From Mesorhizobium hawassense (GTDB taxonomy: Bacteria; Pseudomonadota; Alphaproteobacteria; Rhizobiales; Rhizobiaceae): a DNA stretch of 64,000 bases. Every line of letters begins with the position of its first letter. Positions within the stretch are counted from its first letter, which is position 1. The DNA is taken from contig NZ_QMBP01000006.1 in the NCBI RefSeq assembly GCF_003289945.1, positions 62,001 through 126,000 of the forward strand, in the 5' to 3' direction. This document shows positions 21,572 to 29,514 of this stretch, one piece after another. The position numbers and the translations under genes were made by a program. Below the pieces are notes generated by a model. The model saw nothing but the letters and a program-made list of their open reading frames with translations. It ran no database searches and had not been told where the DNA came from.

Positions 21572-21940
21572 ATGACCCCGTTCGGCGAGAAGCTCCGGGC
21601 GCTGCGCGCCGAGCGCGGCGTCAGCCAGAAGGCGATGGCCGAGGCCATCGGCGTCAGCGCCGCCTATCTATCGGCGCTCGAGCACGGCCGCCGCGGCGCG
21701 CCGACCTGGACGCTGATCCAGAAGATCATCGGCTATTTCAACATCATCTGGGACGATGCCGAGGACCTCGCCCGTCTCGCCGAGAACTCGCATCCGAGGG
21801 TCAGGATCGACACGTCGGGCCTGTCGCCGGCGGCGACCGAGCTGGCCAATCTTCTGGCCGAAAGCATCGAAAAGCTCGACGAGGCGGAATTGCGGCGCCT
21901 CAGCGCGTCGATTCGCGCGGCGCTTGGGCGGCGAATATAG
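21572..21940 (+). CDS. XRE-family helix-turn-helix regulator
   Basis: A 122-residue protein: an N-terminal Cro/C1-type HTH (FGEKLRALRAERGVSQKAMA and GVSAAYLSALEHGRRG, residues 4-45) and a C-terminal helical segment, SPAATELANLLAESIEKLDE, probably for dimerisation. ATG 21572 is chosen because the HTH begins immediately. It follows the Smr gene by 10 bases. The target is unknown; a role within the mltA-smr operon is inferred only from position. Confidence 0.88.
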   Translation: MTPFGEKLRALRAERGVSQKAMAEAIGVSAAYLSALEHGRRGAPTWTLIQKIIGYFNIIWDDAEDLARLAENSHPRVRIDTSGLSPAATELANLLAESIEKLDEAELRRLSASIRAALGRRI

Positions 21941-22014
21941 TTCCAGCCGTCTTGGCACCAGCGGATCGCGACCCTCCGCTGGTGCCTGGTTCGTCTCCAT
22001 CGAAAGCCGTGAGA

Positions 22015-22245
22015 TCAGTATTTGCCGGCGCCGTTGGTGCTGCCCCGGCCGCCATTGCCGTGATGGTCGTGGCCATGGCCGCCGTCCAGGCAGTTGGCGG
22101 AGCCGACGGTGCAGCAGCGGCCGCTCCACAGGTCATTGAGATTGGTCTTGGCGCAGCTTTTGTAGGTCTCGTCCGCCAGGGCCGATCCGGTCAGGGCCGA
22201 TAGCGCGGCGGCGGCAAGCAGGGTGTTTCGCAGAAAAGAGGTCAT
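22015..22245 (-). CDS. Small secreted Cys/His-rich protein
   Basis: A 76-residue protein with a clear signal peptide (LRNTLLAAAALSALTGSALA, cleavage near ALA-DE at residue 25) and a short mature part with four Cys (SCAKTN, RCCTVGSANCLDG) and a His/Gly-rich tail (GGHGHDHHGNGG). I do not recognise a family. The mature part could be a disulfide-bonded or metal-binding periplasmic peptide; that is inference. It lies downstream of the transglutaminase-like gene on the same strand, about 100 bp apart. Confidence 0.7.
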   Translation of the reverse strand: MTSFLRNTLLAAAALSALTGSALADETYKSCAKTNLNDLWSGRCCTVGSANCLDGGHGHDHHGNGGRGSTNGAGKY

Positions 22246-22350
22246 TTGAAGTCTCCATGGTTGGGTTTGTCGTCCACGGCTGTGTGTCGCCGGCCCGACG
22301 GAAACGGTTCATGGAGTCGTGCAAAAAATTTTCGGAGCCGCGGCTTCCGC

Positions 22351-22968
22351 CTACTGGACCGAGCCGACCAGCACCGCCTGGCCGTCGCGGATCGAGACCC
22401 AGCGTCCGGTATTGTCGATCGCCTGCCGCTTCAGGAAGCGGTAGCCGGTCGCATCCCAGGCTTTGACCTTGTCGGTCAGATTGTCGAGGACGTAATCGCC
22501 CTTGTCGGTGCGCACCGTCAAAACCGAATGGCCTTCGCCGTCGGGCTTGCGCACAACGGTGATCAGCAGATCGGCGAGCGACATGCCCATGCGGTAGAGC
22601 TGGCGGCGCTTTTCCAGCACATAGTCCTCGCAGTCGCCATAGCCGTCGTCCGGATAGGCCCAGACTTCGTCCTTGCCGTAATGGTCGAGATCGCTCAACG
22701 GCTTGACGGCGGCGTTGACCTTGGCGCTCACGCTGACCAGCCGGCGCCACAGGCCGTCCGTCATCTTGGCCGGCTCGAGATTGACGGGGCGGATGTTGCA
22801 TTCGCTCGGATGCGCCTTGCAGAAATCATAATGGCCGATCGGCTGCGAGGTCAGGCCGCCCGTGTCCATCGCGCCCGCCGCCCAGGCCGGCACTGCCCAA
22901 TGCGCAGAGATCGCCATCCCTGCGACCGCACACAAACGCAGAATCCGCGTCATCGCTGAGGAAGTCAT
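22351..22968 (-). CDS. Bacterial transglutaminase-like cysteine peptidase (BTLCP)
   Basis: A 205-residue secreted protein with a signal peptide (LCAVAGMAISAHWAVPAWA, cut near residue 30). A BTLCP/DUF920 domain follows: DGYGDCEDYVLEKRRQLYRM contains the catalytic Cys, and GHSVLTVRTDKGDYVLDNL contains the His and Asp positions. LapG, the family's best-known member, is a periplasmic protease that releases surface adhesins, but this protein lacks visible proof of that substrate. A perfect TTAA-N7-TTAA site lies 24-38 bases upstream of its start. Confidence 0.9.
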   Translation of the reverse strand: MTSSAMTRILRLCAVAGMAISAHWAVPAWAAGAMDTGGLTSQPIGHYDFCKAHPSECNIRPVNLEPAKMTDGLWRRLVSVSAKVNAAVKPLSDLDHYGKDEVWAYPDDGYGDCEDYVLEKRRQLYRMGMSLADLLITVVRKPDGEGHSVLTVRTDKGDYVLDNLTDKVKAWDATGYRFLKRQAIDNTGRWVSIRDGQAVLVGSVQ

Positions 22969-22991
22969 TGCCCCCGCCGCCTTGTTCTTTA

Positions 22992-23006
22992 TTAACGAAA
23001 CGTTAA
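22992..23006. promoter_or_regulatory. Candidate CtrA box (TTAA-N7-TTAA)
   Basis: TTAACGAAACGTTAA is an exact match to the alphaproteobacterial CtrA consensus TTAA-N7-TTAA. It lies just upstream of the transglutaminase-like protease gene, whose ATG is at 22968, in a short intergenic region where a promoter is expected. Confidence 0.55.
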
Positions 23007-23157
23007 AGGCGATTTACAGTCCGTGTCAATTAGAGACAGCGGCCAGTTTGACGGCATGGTTACTAGCGCGATCGGTAGCGGCAGTTTCGCCACAGAGGCC
23101 GCCGCGCAACACCAGCGGCCGCCAGAGCAGCGGCGGAAACAGAGGCAGCTCTGACGC

Positions 23158-24435
23158 TCAGCTTTTGGCGGTACGGACCAGCTTCGGCTTCACCGCCACG
23201 CGGTGCTGGCGGCCATAGCTGGAAATGAAGTCGGCGATGCGCGGCACGATCTCCGAGCGGAAGCGCGAGCCGTTGAAGACGCCGTAATGGCCGACCGCCG
23301 GCTGCATGTAATGCGCTTTTTTGTCGACCGGAATGTTGACGCAAAGGTCATGCGCGGCCTCGGTCTGGCCAAGGCCGGAAATGTCGTCGTTCTCGCCCTC
23401 GATGGTCAGCAGCGCGACATTGCGGATCGCCTTCGGGTCGACCAACTCGCCGCGATGCTTCATCTCGCCCTTCGGCAGAGCGTGGCGCACGAACACGGTG
23501 TCGACCGTCTGCAGGTAGAATTCGGCCGTCAGGTCCATCACCGCCAGATATTCGTCATAGAAGTCGCGGTGTTTTTCGGCATTGTCGCCGTCATGCTTCA
23601 CAAGGTGCATGAAGAAGTCCTTGTGGGCGATGATGTGGCGGTCGAGATTCATGCTCATGAAGCCCGAGAGCTGCAGGAAGCCGGGATAGACGTCGCGGCC
23701 GAAACCCGGCACCGGCCAGGGCGCCTGCATGATCACGTTGTCGCGGAACCAGTTGATGCCCTTCTCCGCGGCCAGCAGATTGACCGCGGTCGGGTTGCGA
23801 CGGGTGTCGATCGGGCCGCCCATCAGTGTCATGGTCGAGGGCACGAAGGGGTCGCCGCGCTTTTCCATCAGCGCCACCGCCGCCAGCACCGGCACCGAAG
23901 GCTGGCAGACAGCCATGACGTGGGTGTCGGGTCCCAGCGCATGGAACATGTCGATGACGTAGTCGATATAGTCGTCGAGATCGAAGCTGCCTTGCGCCAC
24001 CGGCACCATGCGGGCATCGACCCAGTCGGTGATGTGCACGTCGGCGTGAGGCAGCATCGCCTCGACCGTGCCGCGCAGCAGCGTCGCGTAATGGCCCGAC
24101 ATCGGCGCCACGATCAACAGCTTCGGGTCGGGCTTGCGGCCGGCCGGTAGCGCGCGCTCGAAACGGATGAGATTGCAGAACGGCTTCGACCAGACGGTCT
24201 TTTCGGTGACGCCGACGCTCTTCCAGTCGACGACGGTCTTGTCCAGGCCGAATTGCGGCTTGCCGTAACGGCGGGTGGTGCGCTCGAAGAGTTCGGCGCC
24301 CGCCGCGACCGAGCGGCCGAAGGGCGTGTGCGAGATCGGATTGAGCGGGTTCGAGTAGAACAGCCGGACGGCGTCGGCGTAGAGGCGCGCGGGCTGCAGC
24401 GCCGCATGGTTCAGTTCGTAGAGCTGGTAGAACAT
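23158..24435 (-). CDS. phaZ: Intracellular polyhydroxyalkanoate depolymerase
   Basis: A 425-residue PhaZ-type depolymerase acting on native poly-3-hydroxybutyrate granules. It starts MFYQLYELNHAALQPARL, the conserved N-terminus, and has the Cys-type lipase box VMAVCQPSVPVLAAVALM near residue 178, with the nucleophile Cys in place of Ser, as in the Ralstonia intracellular enzyme. A likely catalytic His is in MQPAVGHYGVFNGSRF near the C-terminus. No signal peptide is present. It is a single gene with repeat-filled DNA upstream. Confidence 0.95.
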   Translation of the reverse strand: MFYQLYELNHAALQPARLYADAVRLFYSNPLNPISHTPFGRSVAAGAELFERTTRRYGKPQFGLDKTVVDWKSVGVTEKTVWSKPFCNLIRFERALPAGRKPDPKLLIVAPMSGHYATLLRGTVEAMLPHADVHITDWVDARMVPVAQGSFDLDDYIDYVIDMFHALGPDTHVMAVCQPSVPVLAAVALMEKRGDPFVPSTMTLMGGPIDTRRNPTAVNLLAAEKGINWFRDNVIMQAPWPVPGFGRDVYPGFLQLSGFMSMNLDRHIIAHKDFFMHLVKHDGDNAEKHRDFYDEYLAVMDLTAEFYLQTVDTVFVRHALPKGEMKHRGELVDPKAIRNVALLTIEGENDDISGLGQTEAAHDLCVNIPVDKKAHYMQPAVGHYGVFNGSRFRSEIVPRIADFISSYGRQHRVAVKPKLVRTAKS

Positions 24436-24699
24436 CGAGAACCCCGCTGCCGTCCGACGACCAAAAGGGACGACGAACAGCGCCGGCCTTGAATGTCTCT
24501 CAGCGAGGTTAACAAGATATTGTTGCGATGCAATACGTCATTTTGTCTGACGAATGCTTCTTTGGTTCAACCTGTTGAAAATCGGGCTCGAGCGGTCGAG
24601 CCGGCTCAATGTGCGGTGCCGAAATGTGAAACATATGTGTCCGGCCGCCGGACACCGGCCATGATCCCGGACATGCATTGGATCATGGTCCGATAAACC
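24436..24699. other. Gene-free upstream region of phaZ with a 19-bp palindrome
   Basis: No gene is seen. GTGTCCGGC-C-GCCGGACAC (24637-24655) is a perfect palindrome with nine-base arms, lacking a T-tract, so it could be an operator or a weak Rho-type terminator for the RlpA-like gene. ATGATCC / GGATCAT around 24661-24687 forms a second, looser inverted repeat. Confidence 0.45.
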
Positions 24700-24757
24700 A
24701 TGCATGTCGCCCTAAAGTGTGCAGCGGTTTTGGGGCAACGACATGCATCAAAACAAA
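24700..24757 (+). repeat. Variable-arm hairpin repeat, copy 2
   Basis: ATGCATGTCG (24700-24709) pairs with CGACATGCAT (24739-24748); the spacer carries GTGTGCAGCGGTTTTGGGG and TCAAAACAAA follows. It lies immediately after the stop of the RlpA-like gene. Confidence 0.75.
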
Positions 24758-24759
24758 AT

Positions 24760-25122
24760 TCAGACGCGCGCCATGCAGACGGCGGTCTGGCCCGAACCGA
24801 TGAAGCCCAGCTGGCCTGCGGCGCCGCGCGAGAGATCGAGCACGCGGCCCTTCACGAACGGCCCGCGATCGTTGATGCGCACGACGACGCTGCGGCCGTT
24901 GTTCTTGTTGGTGACCCTGAGCTTGGTGCCGAAAGGCAAGGAGCGATGGGCGGCAGTCAGTGCCGAGGGATTCATGCGCTCGCCCGAGGCGGTTCTGGAA
25001 TGCAGCGCATACCAGGAAGCGCGGCCGCACTGCGCGGCGGCGGAGGAGGCGGACGAGGCGCCGGCCATCAGGCCAGCCGCGATCGTTACCGCGACAAGCG
25101 CGGTTTGGTTGGTTTTCTTCAT
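24760..25122 (-). CDS. RlpA-like double-psi beta-barrel secreted protein
   Basis: A 120-residue protein with a signal peptide ([20 protein letters not shown], mature from about residue 28) and a DPBB/RlpA domain: [31 protein letters not shown] and [19 protein letters not shown]. RlpA enzymes are lytic transglycosylases specific for denuded glycan at the septum; this short form lacks the SPOR domain that targets RlpA to the division site. Length is close to a bare domain. It is a single gene. Confidence 0.9.
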   Translation of the reverse strand: MKKTNQTALVAVTIAAGLMAGASSASSAAAQCGRASWYALHSRTASGERMNPSALTAAHRSLPFGTKLRVTNKNNGRSVVVRINDRGPFVKGRVLDLSRGAAGQLGFIGSGQTAVCMARV

Positions 25123-25431
25123 CTTTAGGGGAGGGCTCCGTTAGAGATAGACCCCGCCGTTAGGTGCCGAATGAGGCGGGAAATGCGGCATTGATCTGGC
25201 GGTTCCATGGCAACGGCACACGTTTGGAGTCGCCGCGAAACAGTTTGTCATGATATTTCCGGCACCGGACAGGCGTATTCTCAATGAATAGCGGACCGGC
25301 CTTCGCGAATTTCCAGGCAAGATCGGTCCTTGAGATTCAAGTACAGAGGAACGCAACTGCCTCGCTTCCTCTGCGTGTTTTGTCGCGTCCCTGTTGCCAT
25401 TCAGGATCGACTTCCGGAGAGGGTCTTGCCG

Positions 25432-25617
25432 ATGCGATTGATCAGGTTTGTGCTGGCGCTGATCGTGCTTGGGCTGGGCGCGCTGTGGTCGCTGCAGGGC
25501 CTCGGCCTCGTCAAGGGCAGCTTCATGACCGGACAGACGCAGTGGCTTTATATCGGCCTCGTCACCATGCCGGTCGGCATCGTCGGACTGAGCTGGGCGA
25601 GCCGCTCGCGCGTCTGA
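25432..25617 (+). CDS. Small conserved membrane protein
   Basis: A 61-residue protein with two predicted TM helices (LIRFVLALIVLGLGALWSLQ, and WLYIGLVTMPVGIVGLSWAS) joined by LVKGSFMTGQTQ. ATG 25432 follows an upstream GGAGAGG at acceptable spacing. Proteins of this type are frequent in Rhizobiales, but no function is assigned. It stands alone between the RlpA-like gene and the convergent dioxygenase gene. Confidence 0.75.
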   Translation: MRLIRFVLALIVLGLGALWSLQGLGLVKGSFMTGQTQWLYIGLVTMPVGIVGLSWASRSRV

Positions 25618-25679
25618 TCAAAACTCGGGGCGCTGGCGGGACAGCTGCCCCGCCAGCGTTGAGGGAACGGCCTCGCAGT

Positions 25680-26609
25680 TCACGCCGCCTTTGCCGACGG
25701 TTTGGCTGATTTGACGTGGGTGACGCTGCGGCGTCCGTCGACGCTGACCGGCACGTCGCCGTCGACCGTGGCGCGGCGCACGATGCGGTGCTCGGCGCCA
25801 TAGTCGTTGACCGCATAATGCTGAGTGGCCCGGTTGTCCCAGATCGCCACGTCGCCGGCCTGCCACCGCCAGCGGACAGTGTTCTCGGGCGTGGTCACGT
25901 AGCTCTGGAACAGCTCGTAGAGTTTCGCCGAGTCGCTCTTCGACAGGCCGACGAAGTGCTGGACGAAATTGCCGAGCAGCAGCGAGCGCTCGCCGGTCTC
26001 CGGATGCACGCGCACGACGGGATGCTCGGTCTCGTAGACGGTCGAGGTGAAGACCTCCTCGAAATGCTTCCTTTCCTCGGCCGAGGCGCGCGGACGGACG
26101 GCGGCGTAGTCATAGGCATTGCTGTGGATCGCCCAGAGGTTCTCCGCCAGGGGCTTGAGCGGCGCAGGCAGGCTTTCATAGGCGGCATGCGTGTTGGACC
26201 AGATCGTGTCGCCTCCGGCGGCGGGAATGACGACGCCGCGCAGCACCGAGAATTTCGGATAGGCGTCCACGAAGGTCACGTCCGTGTGCCACTGGTCGGC
26301 GCGGCCGCCGCCGCGGCTGGAATCGAGATTGAGGATCGAAGCGGTACCCGCCACCGGTCCCTGCGTCGGATGCGGCACGAGATCGCCGAGGCGCCGCGCG
26401 AACAGTTCGTGTTCCGAATCGTCGAGATGCTCCTGGCCGCGGAAGAAGACCACCTTGTGCTTCAAGAGCAGCTGATTGATCGATGCGATGGTGGCGTCCG
26501 ACAGGCTGCCGCCGAGGCGGATGCCCCTGATTTCCGCTCCGACGCGGGCGGTCAGGGGAACGACATCGCTCGCCGGAATGATCTGGTCGACAAGGACTGG
26601 GTTGCTCAT
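25680..26609 (-). CDS. TauD/TfdA-family Fe(II)/2-oxoglutarate dioxygenase
   Basis: A 309-residue oxygenase with the facial triad visible: WHTDVTF (His-x-Asp, near residues 107-110), the distal His in WDNRATQHYAVNDYG near 258, and the oxoglutarate-binding Arg in HRIVRRATVDGD. The N-terminal GAEIRGIRL is also typical. TauD itself releases sulfite from taurine; sequence alone does not fix the substrate, and no sulfonate transporter lies nearby, so an alkylsulfonate or another acid is possible. A small frame lies upstream on the same strand. Confidence 0.9.
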   Translation of the reverse strand: MSNPVLVDQIIPASDVVPLTARVGAEIRGIRLGGSLSDATIASINQLLLKHKVVFFRGQEHLDDSEHELFARRLGDLVPHPTQGPVAGTASILNLDSSRGGGRADQWHTDVTFVDAYPKFSVLRGVVIPAAGGDTIWSNTHAAYESLPAPLKPLAENLWAIHSNAYDYAAVRPRASAEERKHFEEVFTSTVYETEHPVVRVHPETGERSLLLGNFVQHFVGLSKSDSAKLYELFQSYVTTPENTVRWRWQAGDVAIWDNRATQHYAVNDYGAEHRIVRRATVDGDVPVSVDGRRSVTHVKSAKPSAKAA

Positions 26610-26660
26610 GGGGTCTCTCCTGGTTGATGTTCGGGGAAAACGCTGGGCTTTTGGGATCGG

Positions 26661-26861
26661 TCACTGCGACCAGTACTGCCAGGCCCAGTAAAAACTTTCA
26701 TCACGCGGCGGCAGGCGGTCGCGTTCGCCGGCAAAGCGCACCGGCACCGGCGATTTCGCTTCGCCCTCGGGTCGCCCGTCTTCCAGGCGCTTGTCGCCCG
26801 GCGGCAGACGCAACAGCCATGTTCCGACATGGGCGAACAGCACCGCGGTGGAATGGGTCAT
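26661..26861 (-). CDS. Small hypothetical protein
   Basis: A 66-residue frame upstream of the dioxygenase on the same strand, starting MTHSTAVLFAHVGTWLLRLP and rich in Trp and Arg (ESFYWAWQYWSQ at the end). AAGGAGAAGGACG precedes the ATG, a good ribosome-binding site. I do not recognise a family. It could be a small gene co-transcribed with the dioxygenase; the Shine-Dalgarno sequence is the main support. Confidence 0.45.
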   Translation of the reverse strand: MTHSTAVLFAHVGTWLLRLPPGDKRLEDGRPEGEAKSPVPVRFAGERDRLPPRDESFYWAWQYWSQ

Positions 26862-27302
26862 CGTCCTTCTCCTTCGCTTCGTTCACTCCCACCCCGCCCA
26901 GGGCACCAGCGCGCGCCCGATTGCCTTTCTATCGTCGGCTAATTCTATCGGGTTTGTAGAGTTAAATCCTTCCAGGCAAACGGGCTTTGTTGGAAAAGTG
27001 GAGCCGGATACCGGCGGCGCAAGCGCAAAGGGACGGTCGTGGAGGGCGTTGTGGGACGACACCCTCGGAGATCGGCTGGGCCGTCCCTCCAGTCGTCACT
27101 CTAGGGTCTACGCGCCGCTTCGCGTCGCTCCGCCCTAGAATGGCGAAGGAACGCAAGGCACCGGATACCGGGCGAACAAAAAATCCGCCCGTCATCCGAT
27201 CTCGGTAAATCCGTGCTTCAAATCGCGGGCGAATTGGAAAGCCGGTTTCGTGCCCGGCCCGCTTAGTATAGTAATCTTATCAACATTGGGAGTGAGAGGA
27301 CA
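26862..27302. other. Gene-free region with one degenerate repeat arm
   Basis: No convincing gene. Positions 27097-27146 hold a shortened GIY-YIG-type arm (CTCTAGGGTCTACGCGCCGC ... CCGCCCTAGAATGGCGAA) without an inverted partner. The last 60 bases, TTAGTATAGTAATCTTATC, are less GC-rich and may be a promoter for what follows. Confidence 0.6.
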
Positions 27303-27383
27303 ATGCGCAATCTTCTGAAGACTGTTCCGGCGATCGTTCGTGGCCCGCAGCCGAGGCCGCCGGCGGCGACGGCCGCGCGCTGA
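27303..27383 (+). CDS. Possible 26-residue leader ORF
   Basis: ATG 27303 is preceded by GGGAGTGAGAGGACA, a good Shine-Dalgarno region, and opens MRNLLKTVPAIVRGPQPRPP before a TGA at 27381. It ends about 30 bases before the ATG of the flavoprotein gene, so it could be a leader peptide or the remnant of a signal-peptide-bearing gene. Its coding status is unproven. Confidence 0.3.
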   Translation: MRNLLKTVPAIVRGPQPRPPAATAAR

Positions 27384-27411
27384 TCGCACGATAAAACCCC
27401 GGCTCGCAACC

Positions 27412-28752
27412 ATGGTTGGACGCGGCAACTCCATCATCATTGTCGGCGGCGGCGCCAGCGGCGTCGTGCTGGCCGCGCATCTTCTGAAATCGCCCAATCC
27501 GGACCTGCGCGTCACGCTGATCGAGAAACGGCCGCATTTCGGCCAGGGCATGGCCTATTCGACGCTGCTTTCGGCGCATGTGCTCAACGTCAACGCCTCC
27601 GGCATGAGCGCCTATGCCGACGACCCCACCCATTTCGCCCGCTGGGTGCTGGAGCGCGATCTCGCCAGGCCCGACCAGGGGCCGTTCTATGCGCCGCGCA
27701 GCCTCTATGCCCGCTATCTGCAGGAACTGCTCGACGGCCTCGAGGAACGCGAGCGCGAGACCGGGCGCCTCCGGCTGATCCGCGAGGAGAGCCTGTCGAT
27801 CTCGCCGACGCCGGCGGGCGTCGAGGTCGCCCTGGCCAACGGCACCAGCGTCGTCGCGCATCTTGCCGTTCTGGCCACCGGCCATGACGAGCAGCCCGGC
27901 GCCTTCCAGGGGCATGCCGTCCGGATGGGGACCGAGGCCGACACCACGCTCGATCCTGAAGCTCCGATCCTGCTGCTCGGCACGGGCCTCAGCATGGTCG
28001 ATGCGTTCCTGTCGCTGGAGCAGCGCGGCCATCGCGGCGCGATCATAGCTGTGTCGCGGCGCGGCCTGCTGCCGTCGCCGCACCGCAAGGGCAATCCGAT
28101 CAAGCTCGATATCGCCGACATTCCACTCGGCACCGAGCTTTCCTATTTCGTCGGCTGGTTCCGCAACCTGATCCGCGAGACCCAGAAGGCTGGCGGCGAC
28201 TGGCGCGACGTCGTCGACGGGCTGAGGCCTTTCAACCAGACGATCTGGCAGAACTGGCCGTCCTCGGCCAAGCGCCGCTTCGTAGAGCACACCAAGGCCT
28301 GGTGGGACATCCACCGCCACCGCATGGCGCCGGAAGTCTATGCGCGGGTCACCGAGGCGGTCGGATCGGGCCGCCTGCGGCTCGTCGCCGGCAGGATCGT
28401 GAACGTCCAGCCGAACGACCGCTTCGTGGTCAAAATCCAGCCGCGCGGCACGCAGGAGGTCGAGACCCTCGACGTCGCCCGCCTCTATGATTGCATGGGC
28501 ATCGCACGCGACATTTCGAGGACGTCGAACGGCGTCGTGCGCTCGTTGATCGAGCGCAGCCTGGCGCGTCCGGACCCGCTGCGGCTCGGGCTCGACGTCA
28601 CCGCCAAATGCGAACTGATCGCCTCCGACGGCACGGTGTCGTCGAAGCTGCTCGCCGTCGGCCCGCTGACGCGCGGCACCTTCTTCGAGATCGACGCCAT
28701 TCCGGATATCCGCGTGCAATGCGCAAAGCTGAGCAAGCAATTGCTGGGGTGA
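27412..28752 (+). CDS. FAD/NAD(P)-binding protein (NAD_binding_9 type)
   Basis: A 446-residue flavoprotein. The N-terminal Rossmann motif IIIVGGGASGVVLAAHLL at residues 8-25 is followed by FGQGMAYSTLLSAHVLNVNA, a hallmark of the NAD_binding_9 family, a second nucleotide motif ILLLGTGLSMVDAFLSL near 185, and RLYDCMGIARDISRTSNGVV near 360. Homologues are annotated only as FAD-dependent oxidoreductases or hydroxyacylglutathione-hydrolase-like. ATG 27412 is selected; an upstream extension is Arg-rich and unlike the family. The substrate is unknown. Confidence 0.85.
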   Translation: MVGRGNSIIIVGGGASGVVLAAHLLKSPNPDLRVTLIEKRPHFGQGMAYSTLLSAHVLNVNASGMSAYADDPTHFARWVLERDLARPDQGPFYAPRSLYARYLQELLDGLEERERETGRLRLIREESLSISPTPAGVEVALANGTSVVAHLAVLATGHDEQPGAFQGHAVRMGTEADTTLDPEAPILLLGTGLSMVDAFLSLEQRGHRGAIIAVSRRGLLPSPHRKGNPIKLDIADIPLGTELSYFVGWFRNLIRETQKAGGDWRDVVDGLRPFNQTIWQNWPSSAKRRFVEHTKAWWDIHRHRMAPEVYARVTEAVGSGRLRLVAGRIVNVQPNDRFVVKIQPRGTQEVETLDVARLYDCMGIARDISRTSNGVVRSLIERSLARPDPLRLGLDVTAKCELIASDGTVSSKLLAVGPLTRGTFFEIDAIPDIRVQCAKLSKQLLG

Positions 28753-28800
28753 GCGCCGCTTTCCCGCAGGGCAGAGGGGCGTTGCCTGGCCAACCTATCC

Positions 28801-29311
28801 TTCGTCATTCTAGGGCGGAGCAAGGAGCGAAGCGACGCGCGCAGACCCTAGAATCCATGCCGTGACGGTTGAGCGTCGCCACGGTGCAGAACACTCACCA
28901 GCCAATGCCGCGAAAGAGTTCGAACCACTCCGGATTGGTCTTCTCGATCAATTCAATCTTCCATTGCCGCGGCCAGCGCTTCAATGACGTCTCACGTTGA
29001 ATGGCGTCAGCGATGTCGAAATACTCCTCGTACCAGACCAGACGCTGCACGCCGTAACGGCTGGTGAAGCTGGAGCCTCGGCCGGTCTTGTGCTCCGGCA
29101 TCCGACGAGCAAGGTCGTTGGTGACGCCGATATAGATCGTGCCGCCTTTCTGGCTTGCGGTCATGTAGACGTAGCCTGTCATACTGCGATCTTAGCCAGC
29201 ACTACCGCCAACGGCCATTCTGGGCCGTTGCATTCTACGGCCCGCGTCACGGCATGGATTCTAGGGTCTGCGCGCGTCGCTTCGCTCCTTGCTCCGCCCT
29301 AGAATGACGAA
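28801..29311. mobile_element. GIY-YIG nuclease unit with 67-bp terminal inverted repeats
   Basis: A 511-bp unit bounded by identical 67-bp inverted repeats at 28801-28867 and 29245-29311 (by eye, no mismatch). Each arm folds on itself through TTCTAGGG / CCCTAGAA. It contains only the GIY-YIG gene (28895-29182). Beside the gene's stop is ACGGTGCAGAA, half of the palindrome that joins the arms in gene-less copies. Beside the start is a hairpin CAACGGCC-loop-GGCCGTTG (29209-29230). It lies in an intergenic site between the flavoprotein and cbs. No target-site duplication was identified. Confidence 0.6.
28895..29182 (-). CDS. Single-domain GIY-YIG endonuclease
   Basis: A 95-residue GIY-YIG domain with nothing else attached. 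GYVYM (residues 3-7) and YIG (17-19) are the name motifs; R26 or R27, H31 and E64 (RETSLKRW) stand at the expected catalytic and metal-binding positions. Members of this short YhbQ-like group resemble the nuclease half of UvrC and some homing endonucleases, but most are uncharacterised. It sits alone inside perfect inverted repeats, and the tail of a second copy is at positions 1-14, so it is likely multi-copy and linked to the repeat. Confidence 0.9.
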   Translation of the reverse strand: MTGYVYMTASQKGGTIYIGVTNDLARRMPEHKTGRGSSFTSRYGVQRLVWYEEYFDIADAIQRETSLKRWPRQWKIELIEKTNPEWFELFRGIGW

Positions 29312-29514
29312 GAATACGTACTGCTTTACGAGGGAGGACACGACAACCCATAGAATTCCATTCCCCCTCCCCCCGCCGGATTGGCACGATCTATCTTCAT
29401 TCCAAGCGCAAAGGGCCGGAAAAGACACCTCGCGCGATCCGCGAAACCGGAATGGATTTCGGCGGCTCGATGCGCGAGATTGCAGACACCCGCGTCGATC
29501 CACGGAGCGACCAG

